From the NCBI GenBank assembly GCA_035771165.1, contig JAWNZC010000114.1, positions 243,501 through 307,500 of the forward strand: a stretch of 64,000 nt of DNA, given 5' to 3'. The translations under genes were made by a program, and so were the position numbers. The notes beneath the pieces were generated by a model, which worked only from the letters and a program-made list of their open reading frames with translations, had not been told where the DNA came from and did no database searches. The DNA is from Paragorgia papillata (Eukaryota; Cnidaria; Anthozoa; Scleralcyonacea; Coralliidae). Of the stretch, positions 1 to 11,710 are shown piece by piece; the stretch's first letter is position 1; the number at the start of each line of letters is the position of its first letter.

Positions 1-1075
1 CCAAATTGGTTGGGGAACATATCAGCATACAGATAATACTCTTCATAAGACTTAATTAGTATATTTTTGACAATGAGAAATACATTCTTGAGATGTTTTA
101 CGCCAGTAATGTTCTATAAAGCAAGATGCCCAAAGGCAAAGCGCTTCTTGTCAGTAGTTACTTGTATCAAGTTTCCACTCTTATAGCAACACATGAATGA
201 TCGTATAGTTGTTATTGGATAACGTTTGTTTCGAAACTCGAAAACAACTAGTTATTCGCTAAACGCTTGAACGCAAATCAATGGTAGTAATATTGCCAAC
301 AATCAGTGATCATATGGAAACAGCAGGGCGTGGGGAACAGCGACACGATTGTTGATCGCTACGATCGTCGAGTTAATTTTTGAGCGAGTTCATTTTTGAT
401 CGTAGCGATTATATAGGAACATTGCGGCTTACACACACACAAAGATAAAATATGGTTATCTTAAAGGCATCATCAGACCCACTGTATCGACCTTTGTACC
501 ACCTTTGCTTGCGGGTGTTCGCGTCCCCTATTAATTTCTCAGAGCCTACACGGAGGAAAGAGGTCTCATGACATGACATGTCCGTCATGATGACTGTTAA
601 ACGACCGGCGAAATATTTATACTATAGAAAGATGCAAAGCATCGTAATAATAACATTTATTATATGTCTTGCGAGTCCGAACTGGCGTATTGAACGCTGA
701 TTGGCTAACGTGCGAGTCCGTACTTTACCGTACGGACTCGGTGTACGGACCCGCACAAAAACAACATACAAAAAAAATTAAAAATTATAAAAATTAAAAA
801 TTAAAAAAAAATTAAATAAAAAAAAAAAAAAATTTATATTCTTAAAAATTATAAAAAAAAAAAAAAAAAAATTATATTCTTAAAAATTATATTCTTTTCA
901 AAATGTTTTCCCTTTTGGTTGTTTTGTTGTCAATTATATCGAATCGCGACTATGAGACCGCTCAGCCTCCGCTTGCGCTGACGTGCAGGAAGACGTACTG
1001 TAGACGATAATGTTTTCTCTAAATTATTTCCCGTTGTTGTGGAGACATATAATAAATTCCTTATTAACCTCACAA
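1..1075. other. intergenic, no gene seen
   Basis: No coding exon is recognisable. Short hairpins around 660-760 involve GTACGGACTCG-like repeats, and an A/AT-rich low-complexity block spans about 766-905. Confidence 0.6.
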
Positions 1076-1200
1076 GCTCGGTCCGTACGGGAAAATATTT
1101 TGCTTTCGATCTTTTGAGTACAGACCTCGCCCTTTGGGCTCGGTCTGTATTCAAAAGATCTCAAGCAAAATATTTTCCCGTACGGACCTCGCGCTCGGTT
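1076..1200. repeat. near-perfect 125-bp palindrome
   Basis: Arms begin CGGTCCGTACGGGAAAATA and end with the complementary TATTTTCCCGTACGGACC. The inner halves (GATCTTTTGAGTACAGACC / GGTCTGTATTCAAAAGATC) also pair. Confidence 0.85.
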
Positions 1201-1351
1201 AATACAGTAAGTACTTAGCAGCATGAGTCTTCATCGGCAAACAGTGAAACAGCACGCTACCCAAAGTTTGTCTTTCTGCACGCTGCATGTGCTCGCGGTA
1301 TATTTATATCTGCTGTCACGTCTGCCCTTCGCTGCCCTCTTGTTTCCACCT

Positions 1352-1657
1352 GTTTACATGAAGCGGATGGAGAATCCGATGTGCTTGGAAGTGAGTTGGA
1401 ACATTGTTTTCGGTTTTGGAACACTATTTTCTGTGCTTCCCTCAATGTCTGCCAATTAGCACGACACGCACTAACTTCACTCATGCGTATCAAGTCATTT
1501 TCAAGTCAAACCGTGTTTAGATGAATCAGATTGGAGACATTCAAAACCGATCCTTGCTTGAACCTCAAGTCAATCCACTCCACCGCGTGGATTGAAAGTG
1601 GGTGGATTGACTTGATTTCGATTAGATCGAAAACTTTCAATGTTCTTCATGTAAACA
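1352..1657. mobile_element. MITE-like element, family A copy 1
   Basis: Ends are GTTTACATGAAG and CTTCATGTAAAC. The interior shares long stretches with 8393-8735, including GGAGAATCCGAT and the GGAACATTGTTTTCGGTTTT segment. The short reading frames across it are non-coding. Confidence 0.7.
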
Positions 1658-2339
1658 CAACAAGGAGAAACAACATACGAGATTTGACTTGAACGTTTCA
1701 TGGATAGCAGTAAAAAGTCGGTGAAACTGAAGAAATGTAATTGCAGTACGCCAGCAGAATCCGGCGCCGATGCATGAGTGAGTATTAAAATCCGACCGGT
1801 GAAGAGGGTGTGTATGAATTGCGTGGAGCTCCCAGCCTTTCGTTGTCGTTTTCGTTCATTTCGTCATTTCGTTAAGCTGCTTTCTTGGCAGTCTTTGCTT
1901 CTACCTCTATCCTTGAAATCGACGAATTCCTATTTAAAAGCTTACCAGTCATAACGTCCTCAATTAAAAACGTCCTCGGTCCACAGAATTAAAAAAGATA
2001 AATACAGTATATTAGTAGACTTATTTGAAAGTTACAAAACGTACAGAATTGAATACTTCAAGCAGTTTGATGATTAATTTGTATCGTTTGACTAGACTTT
2101 GTAGCAGGGCGCTATATAAGCGCCCTGCTTTGTGGCCTTTGTTGCTGTAATAACGAATAGGGGGTGTAACGTTTCGTCGTTATTGTTTACGTTTCAAGTT
2201 TCAACGTTGCGTTGATCAGGGAGGATATACTGTATATATATTTATATATATATATATATATATAACAATTTTTACTCATCTTTTATGTATTGTCTATATA
2301 TGCTCAACAACATTGTACATGCGTGGTCTCTGCGGAGTA
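1658..2339. other. intergenic, no gene seen
   Basis: Only a TA dinucleotide run at about 2228-2262 and a small hairpin near 2106-2130 (GCGCTATATAAGCGC) stand out. Confidence 0.5.
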
Positions 2340-2590
2340 TTAATTTATTATTGAGTCGGTTTTCTTTGTTCTTTCGAGGGATTTATATCGCATAAAGCTT
2401 TGGATAATAATTAGAAACGAAATGAAGAAAAAAAACAAGGAAAATCTTTGTCCCAGGTGGAAAAAAAGACAAAACTTTGTTGGAAAACCTCCTCGAACAT
2501 CGGGATGTATGCGATATAAAGCCCTCGGACGCTGCGTCCTCGGGTCTTTATATGGCATACATCCCTCGTTCTCGGGATTTATCTATTACA
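2340..2590. repeat. hairpin repeat family B copy 1
   Basis: It contains the block ACAAAACTTTGTTGGAAAAC followed by a palindrome (about 2510-2573) with arms built on ATGTATGCGATATAAAG. Related copies lie at 10730-10880 and, inverted, at 13090-13380. Confidence 0.7.
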
Positions 2591-3620
2591 TATACTAATA
2601 GGGGACGACGCTGGCGGAATGCAACGAGTAGTTAAACAGCAGGGGCAGTCGAAAAGAAAGAAGGCACATGCAGTCACAATACAGTATATTAATTTACTGC
2701 ATATCGTAAAGTCCCGACCTCTCGGGAACCAATCAGCGTGCGTCGTTTTGCGTACGGACCGGAAATCAAACCCAGCTATATAATACTAACTACTTATTGA
2801 CCGAGCGTGAGGTCTATACTAGTGAAATATCGGATACGGGAAATATCCGACCGCTTATGAACCAATCAAATTACAGGATTTCCGTATTTGGACCTCTCAG
2901 CGCTGCTGCCATATAATAAGATAGATTATTAAACGCCTAAGTAAACCAACAACTTTTGCCGTTCCTTGCCACAACGGTTCAGTTGACGTTGTATATGCAA
3001 CGAGGACAGTGTTGTGATCTTCGAGTGACAGCCAATCAAATGATTCCGTACTGATACAATCGTGGGATAACCTATATACAAGGTTGCGCCATCCAAATTG
3101 GTCGTTTCAGTTTTCACTGGGACGTGTTGAAGCCAGCAGGCAGCAGCCGATTCCTGTCGAGCGAACAGACACGATTTATAAGACGTCTTGTCTTGTGTTG
3201 TGTAATTGGCATTTTACAGGAACCAGTAATTTATGTGAGTCTACGTACACATTCATTTTGTATACAGCTAAATATTACACGGTTTATATAAGAAGATATG
3301 GGATTTATAATTATAGACTAGCTGGCAAGATCATGCGCATGAATATATAGAGGCAGCCTGTTAATTCTACGAAAGCCTGTTTCTACTAAACTAAAAGCCT
3401 GTTTGATATTAAGGAGCTTTAGATTTGACTAACGACTGGACTATGCCTATGGGATTTGTCATTGTAGGCACCACTGTTGTTTTCATTTGCGGACGTGTCG
3501 CCCTTCATCTGAGTTTATATGGGTTTTAGGAGAAATCTTAAAAAAAGAAAGCGGAACAAGATGGCGTGTACAACATACAACGAATCTCGTAGGCGAAGTC
3601 AGATCTTGTAAGTAATATAT
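2591..3620. other. intergenic, no gene seen
   Basis: Part of 2935-3115 matches a dispersed repeat also at 7500-7640 (AAGTAAAC.AACAACTTTTGC, GTTGACGTTGTAT.TGCAAC). No exon-like reading frame was found. Confidence 0.5.
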
Positions 3621-3624
3621 CATG

Positions 3625-3770
3625 CATCGAGAAGCCGTTTATTATCTGATTTCAAAACACCGAAGAAGTGTGTTGAAAAACGAGGCGATAGCCGAGTGTT
3701 TTAACTCACTTCGAGGTGTTTTTAAATCAGATAATAAACGACTTTCGAGTGTATGATATATTACTAGTAT
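3625..3770. repeat. palindromic repeat with CCTCGG-type centre
   Basis: Arms TTTATTATCTGATTT and AAATCAGATAATAAA flank GAGGCGATAGCCGAG, with TATCAT/ATGATA at the outer ends. A structurally similar palindrome lies at 46650-46805. Confidence 0.65.
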
Positions 3771-4175
3771 AGCTTCTCAAACAAATCAGTATTTAAAGAG
3801 AAATTAGAGGTAAAACTTGTCTTAATTTATGGGTGTTTATTACCACATTTCACAACAACGTCTCGGTGACTGCATGATATCATTATGTTTTCCTCATGAA
3901 TTATTACAATAATTGAGAAGTACATATTTACCGTTTCTTGTCTGGAACCATAGGATTCCCTCTGAGGTGAATATAAAATCACAGGAGCTTTAACTCTTTC
4001 ACTCGCATTGTTGTTGTGGGACAACTTTACTGTCTTTTTACTTGGTCTTATAACACCAGACGATTTTATAACACCAGACGATTTTACTCGTCAAGGGGAG
4101 ACGTTTCGGAAAGCCATGTCCATGCATGAAAGAGTTAAACACATTACTGTTTAACCCACTAGCGCCCGAGACTAA

Positions 4176-4421
4176 GGCCCCGTTTACACTATTACGGTAC
4201 GGTGGTGGTCCGGATTGGGGTGAACGTTCCGTAACAAAAAAATCGTCTGTTTACACTATGACGGTACGGTAAATTTACCAGAGCGTAGTGATTTGCAGCC
4301 GGAGTGCTAAGCGTAGTGACTACGCTACGGGAAACCACTCCGGAATAGTGTAAACACAACAAAGAAACGTAGTGATTTTTCAACGGAAGACAGACCGTAC
4401 TGTAATAGTGTAAACGGGGCC
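4176..4421. mobile_element. MITE with long terminal inverted repeats
   Basis: Termini GGCCCCGTTTACACTATTAC and the complementary GTAATAGTGTAAACGGGGCC bound a 246-bp element. No matching target duplication was recognised. Confidence 0.8.
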
Positions 4422-4761
4422 AGTAAAATCGTCTGGCGTTAGCCAGAGTAACATGCTAAAGTCTGCCAGCATCATTCCAAAAGAAACGATATACAGTCGA
4501 GGAAGGGTTAACCTTTTCACCCGCAATGTTGTTGTCGGAAAACCGTTTTTTTCCCCCATCTAACGCCGGATGTTTTTCCTCTGACGCCAGACGATTTGAT
4601 TTACTCGTCAATTATAAAGGAGAGACGGTCTCGACGTCTTGGAAAGCCATGCCGGAAAGAGTTGAGTGGGGAATATCCTATTAGTATGCACGATACACAA
4701 AATATGACAAGTTGTGAAATGTCCTATATGCATGCACGATGTTAGCAACGTTGTTATTGCT

Positions 4762-4791
4762 CTGATGAAGGCCTGAGCCAACAGGCCGAAA
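4762..4791 (+). ncRNA. hammerhead-like core (CTGATGA - stem - GAAA)
   Basis: CTGATGA (4762-4768) and GAAA (4788-4791) flank a perfect 6-bp stem GGCCTG/CAGGCC. There is one extra A before the stem compared with a canonical hammerhead. It is followed by GCTTAGCAAATAAAA and a shared tail also found near 35895-35930. Catalytic activity is unproven. Confidence 0.35.
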
Positions 4792-5321
4792 GCTTAGCAA
4801 ATAAAATAAAAGATTATACACGTGGTCTTTCCACAAAGCTTATGACTTTGCGCTTTGCTTGTCTATGTGACTGTGACAATGCTCGCCTGTCTTTCTTATT
4901 CGCGTAGCTGTCAACACTCTGTGTGAGGCCCCATATCGTATTTCAAACTGTTTGTTCTTCGTCAAGCATGCGCGCAGGGCAATCTTCTTTGGTTTAACCT
5001 TGGTTACTTCACTAGGAGTTACTATCACAAGGGAAGTGCTGCCTCAAATTTCGCAACTCGTGCCCAGTCGATTGGCATGTTTGTTAGTTGTTTTCTTCAT
5101 TTTTCCATTAACACGAAGAACTCTACATTCAGGCTTAATTTTACTGCACTCAAAACCGTTAACTCCTTCCTCAATGAATCATGCAGTGTTCTGTGACTGT
5201 GCAGACTTTACTCTGGCTAACGCCAGACGATTCTACTTGTCGGCATTTAGGCGAGAGCTCCCAAGGGTTAACTATGCCGACTGACTACCGAGGGCTCTCT
5301 ACTTGACAAATAAAATCGTTT

Positions 5322-5378
5322 GGCGTTAGACCACTGATCTCTATATAACTGATCTCGGTTATATAGAGATCAGTGCGT
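5322..5378. repeat. short perfect hairpin
   Basis: CACTGATCTCTATATAAC is followed after a few bases by its complement GTTATATAGAGATCAGTG. Confidence 0.75.
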
Positions 5379-5700
5379 TAGACAGAGTAAAATACTAAAG
5401 TTTGCTTGATAAAACGAATCATACGGTAGACATATGAAAGAGTTAAACAAGCACAAGTTTTATTGCATTGTTAACCTTAATTAAGGTTTTGACGAATGCC
5501 AGAGTTTTGTTTAGGTTCCAAATACGACCCGAACGTCGGATTTTTGACATTATTGGACTCTGTGTTAAATTTTATTTAGACTATAGTAGCTACAGTTTGG
5601 AGTAACGTGAAATTTACCCTGCATGCTAGCCCCTCTCGGAGGTATGAGATGGAGATGAATAAGTAATCGATTTACATTGTCTCGAGCAGTAGTCGTAGAC

Positions 5701-5709
5701 ATAATATAT

Positions 5710-5740
<31 letters not shown>

Positions 5741-5885
5741 TTAAGTTTTGCCACAAGGTTCAACAAGACTAGGAATTAATTAAAATTAAAAAAATTATTA
5801 GATACAACAGCAGATCGCACTAATAAGACTGCGCTGTGTTGCATCTCAAGCAGATGGTTTTCCATGACCTCGGGTCTTCAGGGTC
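5701..5885 (-). mobile_element. 3' end of a LINE-like retroelement
   Basis: Read on the minus strand, a coding C-terminus ending DPRSWKTICLRCNTAQS is followed by a stop, an untranslated stretch and an (AAAT)n tail at 5701-5745. The same C-terminal peptide (DPRTWKSICLKCNTARS) occurs on the minus strand at 48560-48890. The tail motif with CxxC suggests a retroelement ORF end. The clade was not assigned. Confidence 0.6.
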
Positions 5886-5922
5886 GTACAACTGCTCCAC
5901 TGCTGCTTGGAGGAGAGGAGAA

Positions 5923-6195
5923 AAATGTAGCGACCCCTGATACAGCCTGTTGCAGTATCAGCTATGATACACCTATGATATCATATCTGTATCATACCTG
6001 CAGCTACCACAGACTGTTCAGAACAGATTCTGTCAAACTGTATCAACCTGACACGGTCAGTGCTGTATATAACAGACTGAACAGGTATGTTGTCTACGGA
6101 GCTGTCGCAGTCTGTTAGAAATTCTAACTAAATGTTTATACATCAGCGCTGGTACATTCTGTAGCTGTCAGGCTGTATCAAGGGTCGCTACATTT
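5923..6195. mobile_element. MITE with AATGTAGCGACCC termini
   Basis: AAATGTAGCGACCC at the left and GGGTCGCTACATTT at the right, extended by TGATACAGCCTG/CAGGCTGTATCA, bound a 273-bp element. The interior is rich in TGTATCA palindromes. Confidence 0.85.
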
Positions 6196-6247
6196 CTCTG
6201 AACAGATGCTGATCTGATATCAGAGCTGACCAGACTGTGCGTTTTTA

Positions 6248-6870
6248 GGTGTGTAGGACGACGACGGCAATCTAAACTTCACTAATATCTAGCAGAAACC
6301 ACGAATCCATTTACGTAGTATTGAATACTTTAAAGTATGTTATTCAACATCCAGATAGATAGATAGATAAATCGTTTATTGAATAATCACAACACTTTGC
6401 AGTCTAAGCGACTGAATTACATGTGAAATTTACAATATGAAAAAGGAAACTATAAAAATGTATAAAAATATAAGAATAAAAACGTGTTATATACTGTATA
6501 TACAATAATAATATATATAAGAGTAAATATGTATTATTTACAAACTATGGCTTATTATAAAGGAGTTCTTATATCGATTGGTTCTACACACAGGAGTGTT
6601 AAAAGTTCTCTTTGATCGAGAACAAAAGCTTTAGAGTTCTAAAAGGATTTTGTCGCATAGTTTGAAGTCAAACTCAACCAACAGGTTTCGCCTTTTCACG
6701 AGTTAACGTCGTCCTGAAGACGTGAAAATGATGTGAATAACGTTGTATGTAGAACGGGGACGGCGTTAGGATTACTCTTGGGGCTAAAAACTATTCATTT
6801 TCTCTGTTGTGTGAGGAAAATTCTATTAGCTTAAACATGCAAGCTAGGACGACGACGGCAAATAAGTTAC
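6248..6870. repeat. dispersed repeat split by an insertion
   Basis: 6248-6340 and about 6606-6850 match two adjacent parts of the inverted copy inside 9226-9597 (CTAGCAGAAACCACGAATC; AAACCTGTTGGTT). The intervening block starts with a GATAGATAGATAAATCG run like the microsatellite end of a minus-strand LINE, so a retro-insertion into an older repeat is the simplest reading. Confidence 0.55.
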
Positions 6871-6935
6871 TACATTTAAAAGAACCATGGATCAGGACAT
6901 GGTATATTGTATGCATGCTTTATGTATTTTGTAAT

Positions 6936-7448
6936 GCATGGATCAATTCTTCCTGTAACCATCCCCCCCGGGCAATACCCCGGGGTTTGTAATTTTTTAT
7001 GAAGCTCATGGCAAATTCCCCACTCCCGGGACTTTGAAATTTGACAATTCCCCACCCTGGGGCAAAGCTGAAAAACTAATACAAAAACACAGGAGTTTTA
7101 ACATCAAACAAATGTATAATTAAACACATTTTAACATCAAATGTAAATTAACTTAAACAGTGGCTCATTTCTGTTGCTGCTTCCTTTGAGCTCTAGTTTT
7201 TTTCGCTTTTTCAGCACCCCTGCGTCGATTTTCGTCAATTTTCGGCAACCTGAGAAATCTTTCAATGAATTCGTCGCCATTTTGAATACGGAATACTTTA
7301 GTTACCAGACTCCCACGCCTCCTTGCATCCCCGCCCTTTACCCCCGGGACAAAATTAATAAAACAATTCCCCACCCCCGGGATTTGATTTCTGCATTGTC
7401 CCCGGGGTTGCCCGGGGGGGATGGTTACAGGAAGAATTGATTCATGCA
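6936..7448. mobile_element. MITE with GC-rich inverted ends
   Basis: ATCAATTCTTCCTGTAACCA with CCCCCCCGGG and, at the right, CCCGGGGGGG with TGGTTACAGGAAGAATTGAT form long inverted termini of a 0.5-kb element. Inside are further CCCCGGGA tracts. The reading frames on both strands across it are by-products of this symmetry. Confidence 0.8.
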
Positions 7449-7771
7449 TAAGATCTTTAAAAGGCAGCAGCCATAGCTTCGACAACGAGACGTATGATAG
7501 ATTACATGTAAGGCCTAAGTAAACTAACAACTTTTGCTGTTCTTGTCACAACGTCGTCTTGAAAACGTGAAAACGCTTCAGTTGACGTTGTATGTGCAAC
7601 GAGGACGGTGTTGGGATTACTCTTGGGACTGCAAATTATTCAACGCTTCAGTTTGGTTGAAAAATCCTATTGTACTTGGGGTCGTCGTCGTGACGTTCGC
7701 GTTGTGCTTGCTCAATAAAGGTCCCTATTGTATTAAGGACGGCGTCGTTGGCGTTCGCGTTGTATTTGCTT

Positions 7772-8041
7772 AAAGCCGGTTTTCCACTTGCGAATAATGG
7801 CCTGTTCCAAACGCCGCTCTTCTCATGTGCCGAACCTAATGATAATGACCTAAATCCTTTGTTTATGCTGATTTGCATTAGGTTCGGCGCATGAGAAGAG
7901 CGGCGTTTGGAAAGGGCCTTCGCGCGAATCGATTTTTCTTTTGTCTTATGAGCTCTCGACTGGAACTAATTAGAAACCTATTCAATATTTACAATAGAAA
8001 TTAAATTCGCGCGAAAAAAATTCGCAAGTGAAAAACCGGCT
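7772..8041. mobile_element. MITE containing a second nested inverted-repeat element
   Basis: Outer ends are AGCCGGTTTTCCACTTGCGAA and the complement ending at 8041. Inside, 7799-7918 is an independent palindromic element whose arms start GGCC, continue CCAAACGCCGCTCTTCTCATG and meet near 7840-7880. Confidence 0.8.
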
Positions 8042-8392
8042 TATAAGCTCCCTATATATAATGTTGGCTTGATAAGGTCACAGTCTTCAAATTTCCTAAA
8101 ATTTACATCAGTATATCGATCGTGTCAGTCGAGGTTGTGAGATATCGCGACTCGGAAACACGATATTATATTCGTATGTGAAAAACACTTCTCTTTGTAA
8201 TAGAGTATTAAAACAGGTACTAACGTCCTTTAAATCGAAGTGGGTTTACGTCATACCAAGGATCATATGTTTGAGAAGTCCTATATGTTTTGCAAGTTGA
8301 CGAGATCCATATGTATATTTACTTACATTGAGTATTAAAACTCAAATACTCCATGTAAGTAAATACTTCTTCGTCTACTTGAGTTAGGCCCT

Positions 8393-8735
8393 GTTTTACA
8401 TGAAGCGGATTGGCAGTCCAATCGGATCGAAAAACGCGAGTGGAGTCAATCCGTGCGTTTACATGGAGTGATGGAGAATCCGATCTGCTTGGAACATTGT
8501 TTTCGGTTTTGGAACACTATTTTCTGTGCTTCCCTCAATGTCTGCCATTTAGCACGACACGCACTATAAACTTCACTCATGCATATTAAGCCATTTTCAA
8601 GCCAAACCGTATTCAGATGAATCGGATTGGAGACATTCAAGTCGATCCTTGCTTGAATCTCAAGTCCACTGCGTGGATTGACTTCAGCCATTCGTTTCGA
8701 TCAAATCGAAAACTTTCAATCTTCTTCATGTAAAC
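8393..8735. mobile_element. MITE-like element, family A copy 2
   Basis: It has the same ends (TTTACATGAAGCGGA / CTTCATGTAAACACAAC) and interior as 1352-1657. This copy is slightly longer and keeps an extra AATCGGATCGAAAAACGCG block. Confidence 0.7.
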
Positions 8736-8839
8736 ACAACAAGGAGAAACAACGTGGGAGATTTGACTGGAACACTCAAACCGCTTCCTAATCTCAAGCT
8801 CTTTCTGATTTGATTAAAGTGTCCATGAAGCGAGAAACC

Positions 8840-9127
8840 TTTTAGCGGCCACCTGTCAGGCTGATCTGTTCAAAACTGTGTCACAGCCCTAAGGGGCTGT
8901 TTGGCTAGCCCAGTGAACTCTATATATACCTGGAATGGGCTACCGGACTGACTCGTGTCACGAAATTCTTTCCTCGGCCACAAAAGGAGATTTGAATTAA
9001 CGTTAGGAGTCGTTTACATCTAAACTGAACCAATTCTCTTTGTAAATTTAGTTTATTCAAGTTTTAAAACCACAGTGAGATTCTAATCAATCGCGTGAGC
9101 CAAGCCCGGCTCATGTAAACAGCCCCT
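8840..9127. repeat. dispersed repeat family C copy 1
   Basis: GACTCGTGTCACGAAATTC, TCGGCCACAAAAGGAGATTT and AATCAATCGCGTGAGCC are shared with 10920-11135. A more diverged copy is at 34255-34440. Confidence 0.7.
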
Positions 9128-9133
9128 AACTCG

Positions 9134-9636
9134 GGCTACGTCCACACGTATACGTTTTCGTAGCGTTTTCATATTGTTCTCCGTCCTCAAAGGAATAGAA
9201 AACAATGGTCTACTTACCTGAAACAATAGGGAGCTTAAGCAAATACAACGCGAACGTCAAGGACAACGTCCTTAATACAATAGATTTTTCCTCAAACAAC
9301 AAAGAAAATGAATAATTTTTAGTCCCAAGAGTAATCCTAACGCCGTCCCCGTTCTACATACAACGTTATTCAGATCATTTTCACGTCTTCAGGACGACGG
9401 TAACTCTTGAAACGGCGAAACCTGTTGGTTGAGTTTGACTTCAAACTATGCGACAAAAATCATTTTAGAACTCTAAAGCTTTAGATTGTCGAAAAACATA
9501 GTTTAGGTATTCGATACTACGTAAATGATTCGTGGTTTCTGCTAGATACTGAATTTTAGATTGCCGTCGTCGTTCAAGCTTGCTTAAGCTCCCTAATATG
9601 AAAACGCTACGAATACGTATACGTGTGGACGTAGCC
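9134..9636. mobile_element. MITE enclosing an inverted copy of another repeat
   Basis: Outer ends are GGCTACGTCCACACGTATAC and GTATACGTGTGGACGTAGCC, flanked by TCG on both sides. Inside, 9226-9597 is bounded by TAGGGAGCTTAAGC / GCTTAAGCTCCCTA and carries the repeat also found at 6248-6850 and 61269-61400. Confidence 0.8.
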
Positions 9637-9830
9637 TCGGTAAGAGTAAGGTCTGTGAGCGATTGCTTGTTATTGCATAAATTATATCCCAAGTTTTGGG
9701 GGAAATAATTTGTCACCTTAAAAAAAGTAATGACGTAGTTTTGTGGTCACTATACGTACCCACTTTTACATGTTTAAAGCGACAAATCCAAGGTAAACCG
9801 AGCGACAGAGTCAGTAGTTGGTTTGTAATA

Positions 9831-10241
9831 CAGTAAACACCCACGTGTAAGAACCTAGATTTTTTCAAGTCTGGCAAAATAGGTTCTTATATTTTGGGGT
9901 AATTACTGACAATTTAGGCAAAATAGGTTCTTAAAATTTCTTTAAGGGAAATGCTATTGTTATATGACCAGATATATAAACCACTTTGTTATAGAGAGAT
10001 TATACTGTATGTATGTAATTTCTGTAATGATAGTTTTATGTAAGGGCCAAATATATAGCAAATTTATATTTTATAGTCCCACATTTTGGCTACAGCACTG
10101 TTTCATTCAGAGCGACTCTTCATATAAGAACCTTGTGGCTTTGGTTGGCTAAACAGGTTCTTATATTTTGGGGTATTAAAATCCAAAATTTCTGCCTACA
10201 GGTTCTTAAATCACTAGGTTCTTACACGCGGGTGTTTACTG
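9831..10241. mobile_element. TA-flanked MITE (Tc1/mariner-like)
   Basis: Inverted ends CAGTAAACACCC.CGTGTAAG (left) and their complement (right) are flanked by TA at 9829-9830 and 10242-10243. AGGTTCTTA recurs several times as a subterminal motif. There is no transposase, so it is non-autonomous. Confidence 0.85.
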
Positions 10242-10919
10242 TATGTGTGGACCTATGTTGTATGTCGCCAGCGAACACAACGTTTAGTTTGCGAGGTGTA
10301 AGTATATACCTATTACGTCGGTTAAAAAGCTATTTTTTCGAGGTCCGAATCGGTGAGACCTGAGGTTACACCCCCATAAGCAGTGACATAAGCATAAGAC
10401 CTGCATGGAGGCCATAGACGTAAGAAGAACGAAGATGTTCGCTCTTCTTACACTTAGCTTTCGTTCTTTACGTTTCCGCTTACGTCGTAGTATTCGCTAA
10501 CCGCAGATGATGTTGTAACTTTATTATAGAACGATGCAACTGGTGGTTTTCCTACGTCACAGTAAGAACGTACGATGACGGCTGCGATATATATGTATAT
10601 ATCATATTACATATTAATAACATTGCTTATGCATATACAATCAATACGCATACCATACATATACATACATTTAAAAAAATATATGTACATATACCGCATT
10701 ATATGCATTAGCTTCATGTGAATATACGAAATGAAGAAAAAAACAAGGAAAATCTTTGTCCAAGGTGGAAAAAATAGACAAAACTTTGTTGGAAAACCTC
10801 CTCAATAATAAATTAAGTCAGATAAAACCCTCGAACGTCGGTCTGTACCTCGTTCTCGGGCTTTATCTCTTACTTATTTGCCTCATGACATGCGCGAGTA
10901 GGGTTGTTGACTCTCATCT
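10242..10919. other. intergenic, no gene seen
   Basis: It includes a partial hairpin family B copy (about 10730-10880) and AT-rich DNA around 10590-10710. No supported exon. Confidence 0.5.
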
Positions 10920-11135
10920 GTGCCTTAGCCCCGGCTAACCGGGCTGACTCGTGTCACGAAATTCTTTCCTCGGCCACAAAAGGAGATTTTAATCAACGTC
11001 AGGATTCGTTTACATCTAAACTAAACCAATTCTTCTTTGTACATTTAGTTTATGAGAGTTTCAAAAGCACAGTGAGATCCTAATCAATCGCGTGAGCCCA
11101 GTTAACCGGGCTAGCCCGGCTCATATGAACAGCCC
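10920..11135. repeat. dispersed repeat family C copy 2
   Basis: Close match to 8940-9127, with GCCCGGCTCAT and CAGCCCCTAA at the right end. Confidence 0.7.
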
Positions 11136-11710
11136 CTAATTATAAATTAGTCTCGGATTTTTTCCTGAGTTCTCTGGTTTACCTCTCTGAATACTGAAAT
11201 CAACATAGCCGTACCACCAATTTAAACACACATTTGGCACTAGAGTAGGGAGTTTACACACGTAACACGTATGTTCTAGATATACGTGCGTCTGCCGCCG
11301 CATAAATGGGAACAAATATACCTGTCTGTCATACAATAAATGATTGACATCAGAGAAAACAATTTATCCACTAATTATATCTATATATAGAGAGCGAGAG
11401 AAAGAAAGAAAGCAGTCAGTCAAGCAGCTAAGCCGAAGTGAGTTCAGAAGCCGATTTTTATTCAGAGGGAATAATCACTACCTATTGGTATAACACTGAG
11501 TTGGAAATTCACAAACATCAATATTAATATACGTGAGTATAAAAGTTATATATATATATTATACATTGCTAGATATGTACGTTTTACTTTGATGAAGGGC
11601 TCCACTCGAAACGTGTTAAGTATTTTGTTATGGACGAATTTGGAACCAGCCTTGTCAGTTGTGGAACAAGATGCCTAGTAATTTCAGAACTACTCATTGT
11701 TAAAATATAT

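Noticed and set aside
4952..5284. A 110-codon hydrophobic frame
   Set aside because: It overlaps family J repeat units (GCTAACGCCAGACGATT) and has no splice context or family resemblance.
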